A program made the translations under genes and the position numbers. The notes under the pieces were generated by a model. It did not search any database and was not told the DNA's origin. It worked only from the letters and a program-made list of their open reading frames with translations. A stretch of 16,164 nt of DNA from Sphingobacterium sp. UBA1575 (GTDB lineage Bacteria; Bacteroidota; Bacteroidia; Sphingobacteriales; Sphingobacteriaceae). The stretch lies in assembly GCA_002322865.1 (NCBI GenBank), contig DCOH01000018.1:19399-35562 (forward strand). The letters are read 5' to 3'. Shown here piece after piece: positions 15,211 through 16,164 of this stretch; within the stretch, counting starts at the first letter, position 1; the number at the start of each line of letters is the position of its first letter.

Positions 15211-16164
15211 TTAAAGAAGCGTTTCGCCTTCAAAAATGACCTGTTGAACCTGAAAATCAGCATCAAAAACCAGTACATTCGCCATTGATCCTTCTTCCAG
15301 ATTTCCGATATCCGATCTTTCGATCAGACGGGCGGGATAAAGGGTTGCCATTCGTATACTTTCATCCATCGGAATGCCTGCCTTTTGCACACAGTTCTGT
15401 ACAGATTGCAATTGGGTCAATGCCGATCCCGACAGCGTGCCATCCGGCAGCACAAAATGATCCCCATTCAGTACATGCTGATAGATTCCTTTATGACAAG
15501 TGGCTACAGCGTCCGTGATCAGAAACAATCGCTCACCCATTGCCTGTTTACTGATTTTCACGGCTTCATAATTCACATGTATACCATCTACAATAATAGA
15601 TGCATAGGCTTTTGGATGATTAAAAACAGCGCCCGGCAGTCCAACCTCTCTGTGCTGGAGCGGCGACATCGCATTCCAAAGGTGGGTAGCTGTTTTCACC
15701 CCATGGTTAAAGGCCTGCGTAGCCTCATCAAAAGTAGCTGTACTATGCCCTGCAGACAGCAAAAGACCTTTCTTATTTAAGTAATCCACACATTCCTGTT
15801 TGGTTTTCTCTGGCGCAATGGTCATCATTTTAACCACATCCTCGTTGCCTTCCAATAGGTCTTCTAAAATTGGCAAGGTAGCTTCCATGATCAGTTCAGC
15901 AGGATGAGCTCCCCTTTTTGCTTCATTTAAAAACGGTCCTTCTAAATGCAGGCCTAAAGCTGCAGATGGCTTGGTCTTCCGAAAAACAGCTATAGCTTCT
16001 TTGAACAATTCCAAGGTATTAGTCGCCAAGGTCAACATATAGGAAGTACATCCCTGTTTAAGGAGGTTGAGGTTTATTTTTTCCAAAGATTCGGCTGTCA
16101 GTTCAGCGGAGAAAAGACCCTCCCCCATTCCATACAATTGCAGGTCGATCAATCCCGGGCAGAC
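15211..16164 (-). CDS. nagA: N-acetylglucosamine-6-phosphate deacetylase (5' end outside window)
   Basis: Converts GlcNAc-6-phosphate to glucosamine-6-phosphate plus acetate in the cytoplasm, the committed step in amino-sugar catabolism and cell-wall recycling. The open frame continues through the window edge: the visible part begins VCPGLIDLQLYG, the conserved start of the TIM barrel, so roughly 60-70 N-terminal residues lie outside. The apparent TTG start at 16152 falls inside this motif and is not real. Counting V as residue 1, the metal and catalytic residues are all present: Glu75 in GLHLEGPF, His140 in SAGHS, His161 in THLWNAM, His196 in VDGIHV and catalytic Asp218 in LITDA. The C-terminal beta-sandwich ends with GNLEEGSMANVLVFDADFQV, as is usual for amidohydrolases. 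There is no hairpin before the digH promoter, so read-through into digH is possible. Confidence 0.96.
   Translation of the reverse strand, partial: VCPGLIDLQLYGMGEGLFSAELTAESLEKINLNLLKQGCTSYMLTLATNTLELFKEAIAVFRKTKPSAALGLHLEGPFLNEAKRGAHPAELIMEATLPILEDLLEGNEDVVKMMTIAPEKTKQECVDYLNKKGLLLSAGHSTATFDEATQAFNHGVKTATHLWNAMSPLQHREVGLPGAVFNHPKAYASIIVDGIHVNYEAVKISKQAMGERLFLITDAVATCHKGIYQHVLNGDHFVLPDGTLSGSALTQLQSVQNCVQKAGIPMDESIRMATLYPARLIERSDIGNLEEGSMANVLVFDADFQVQQVIFEGETLL

Noticed and set aside
16150..16152. TTG start codon for nagA
   Set aside because: It falls inside the conserved PGLIDLQ motif and the frame stays open to the window edge, so the gene is truncated by the window, not short.

Overview
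The window comes from a member of the Bacteroidota, most likely a Sphingobacterium- or Pedobacter-like organism. This rests on two SusC/SusD outer-membrane uptake pairs, many lipoprotein signal peptides, AT-rich intergenic DNA, and a textbook Bacteroidota promoter (TTTG, 21 nt, TAGTTTTG) ahead of one gene. The lineage call is inference from protein style, not from a marker gene. All nine genes lie on the minus strand, so transcription runs from high to low coordinates. Both end genes are cut by the window edges.

In order of transcription: (1) nagA (5' end missing), an N-acetylglucosamine-6-phosphate deacetylase; (2) a DigH/YddW-type glycoside hydrolase lipoprotein with its own promoter and a strong terminator; (3) a 617-bp non-coding region with an 11-bp tandem repeat and nested inverted repeats; (4) a tight four-gene operon: SusC-like transporter, SusD-like lipoprotein of the SusD_2 type, a DUF4397-like lipoprotein, and a phosphodiester-glycosidase (NAGPA/DUF2233) lipoprotein, closed by a clear intrinsic terminator; (5) a 285-bp regulatory gap with three perfect palindromes, one matching the LacI-family operator pattern; (6) a NamZ-type (DUF1343) exo-N-acetylmuramidase lipoprotein; (7) a second SusC/SusD pair of a different subtype (SusD 3' end missing).

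The unifying theme is probably turnover or scavenging of bacterial cell-wall glycan. NamZ family enzymes release MurNAc from the non-reducing end of peptidoglycan fragments, DigH family enzymes cut peptide-free peptidoglycan glycan, NAGPA family enzymes cleave GlcNAc phosphodiesters, and NagA is where GlcNAc-6-P (also the product of MurNAc-6-P etherase) enters central metabolism. The two SusCD pairs would supply outer-membrane import. No single gene proves this; the clustering is what suggests it. The NAGPA-like protein has lost most of the family's DGGGS signature, so it may bind rather than cleave, or act on something else. Nothing resembling tRNA, rRNA, CRISPR, phage or insertion sequences was seen.
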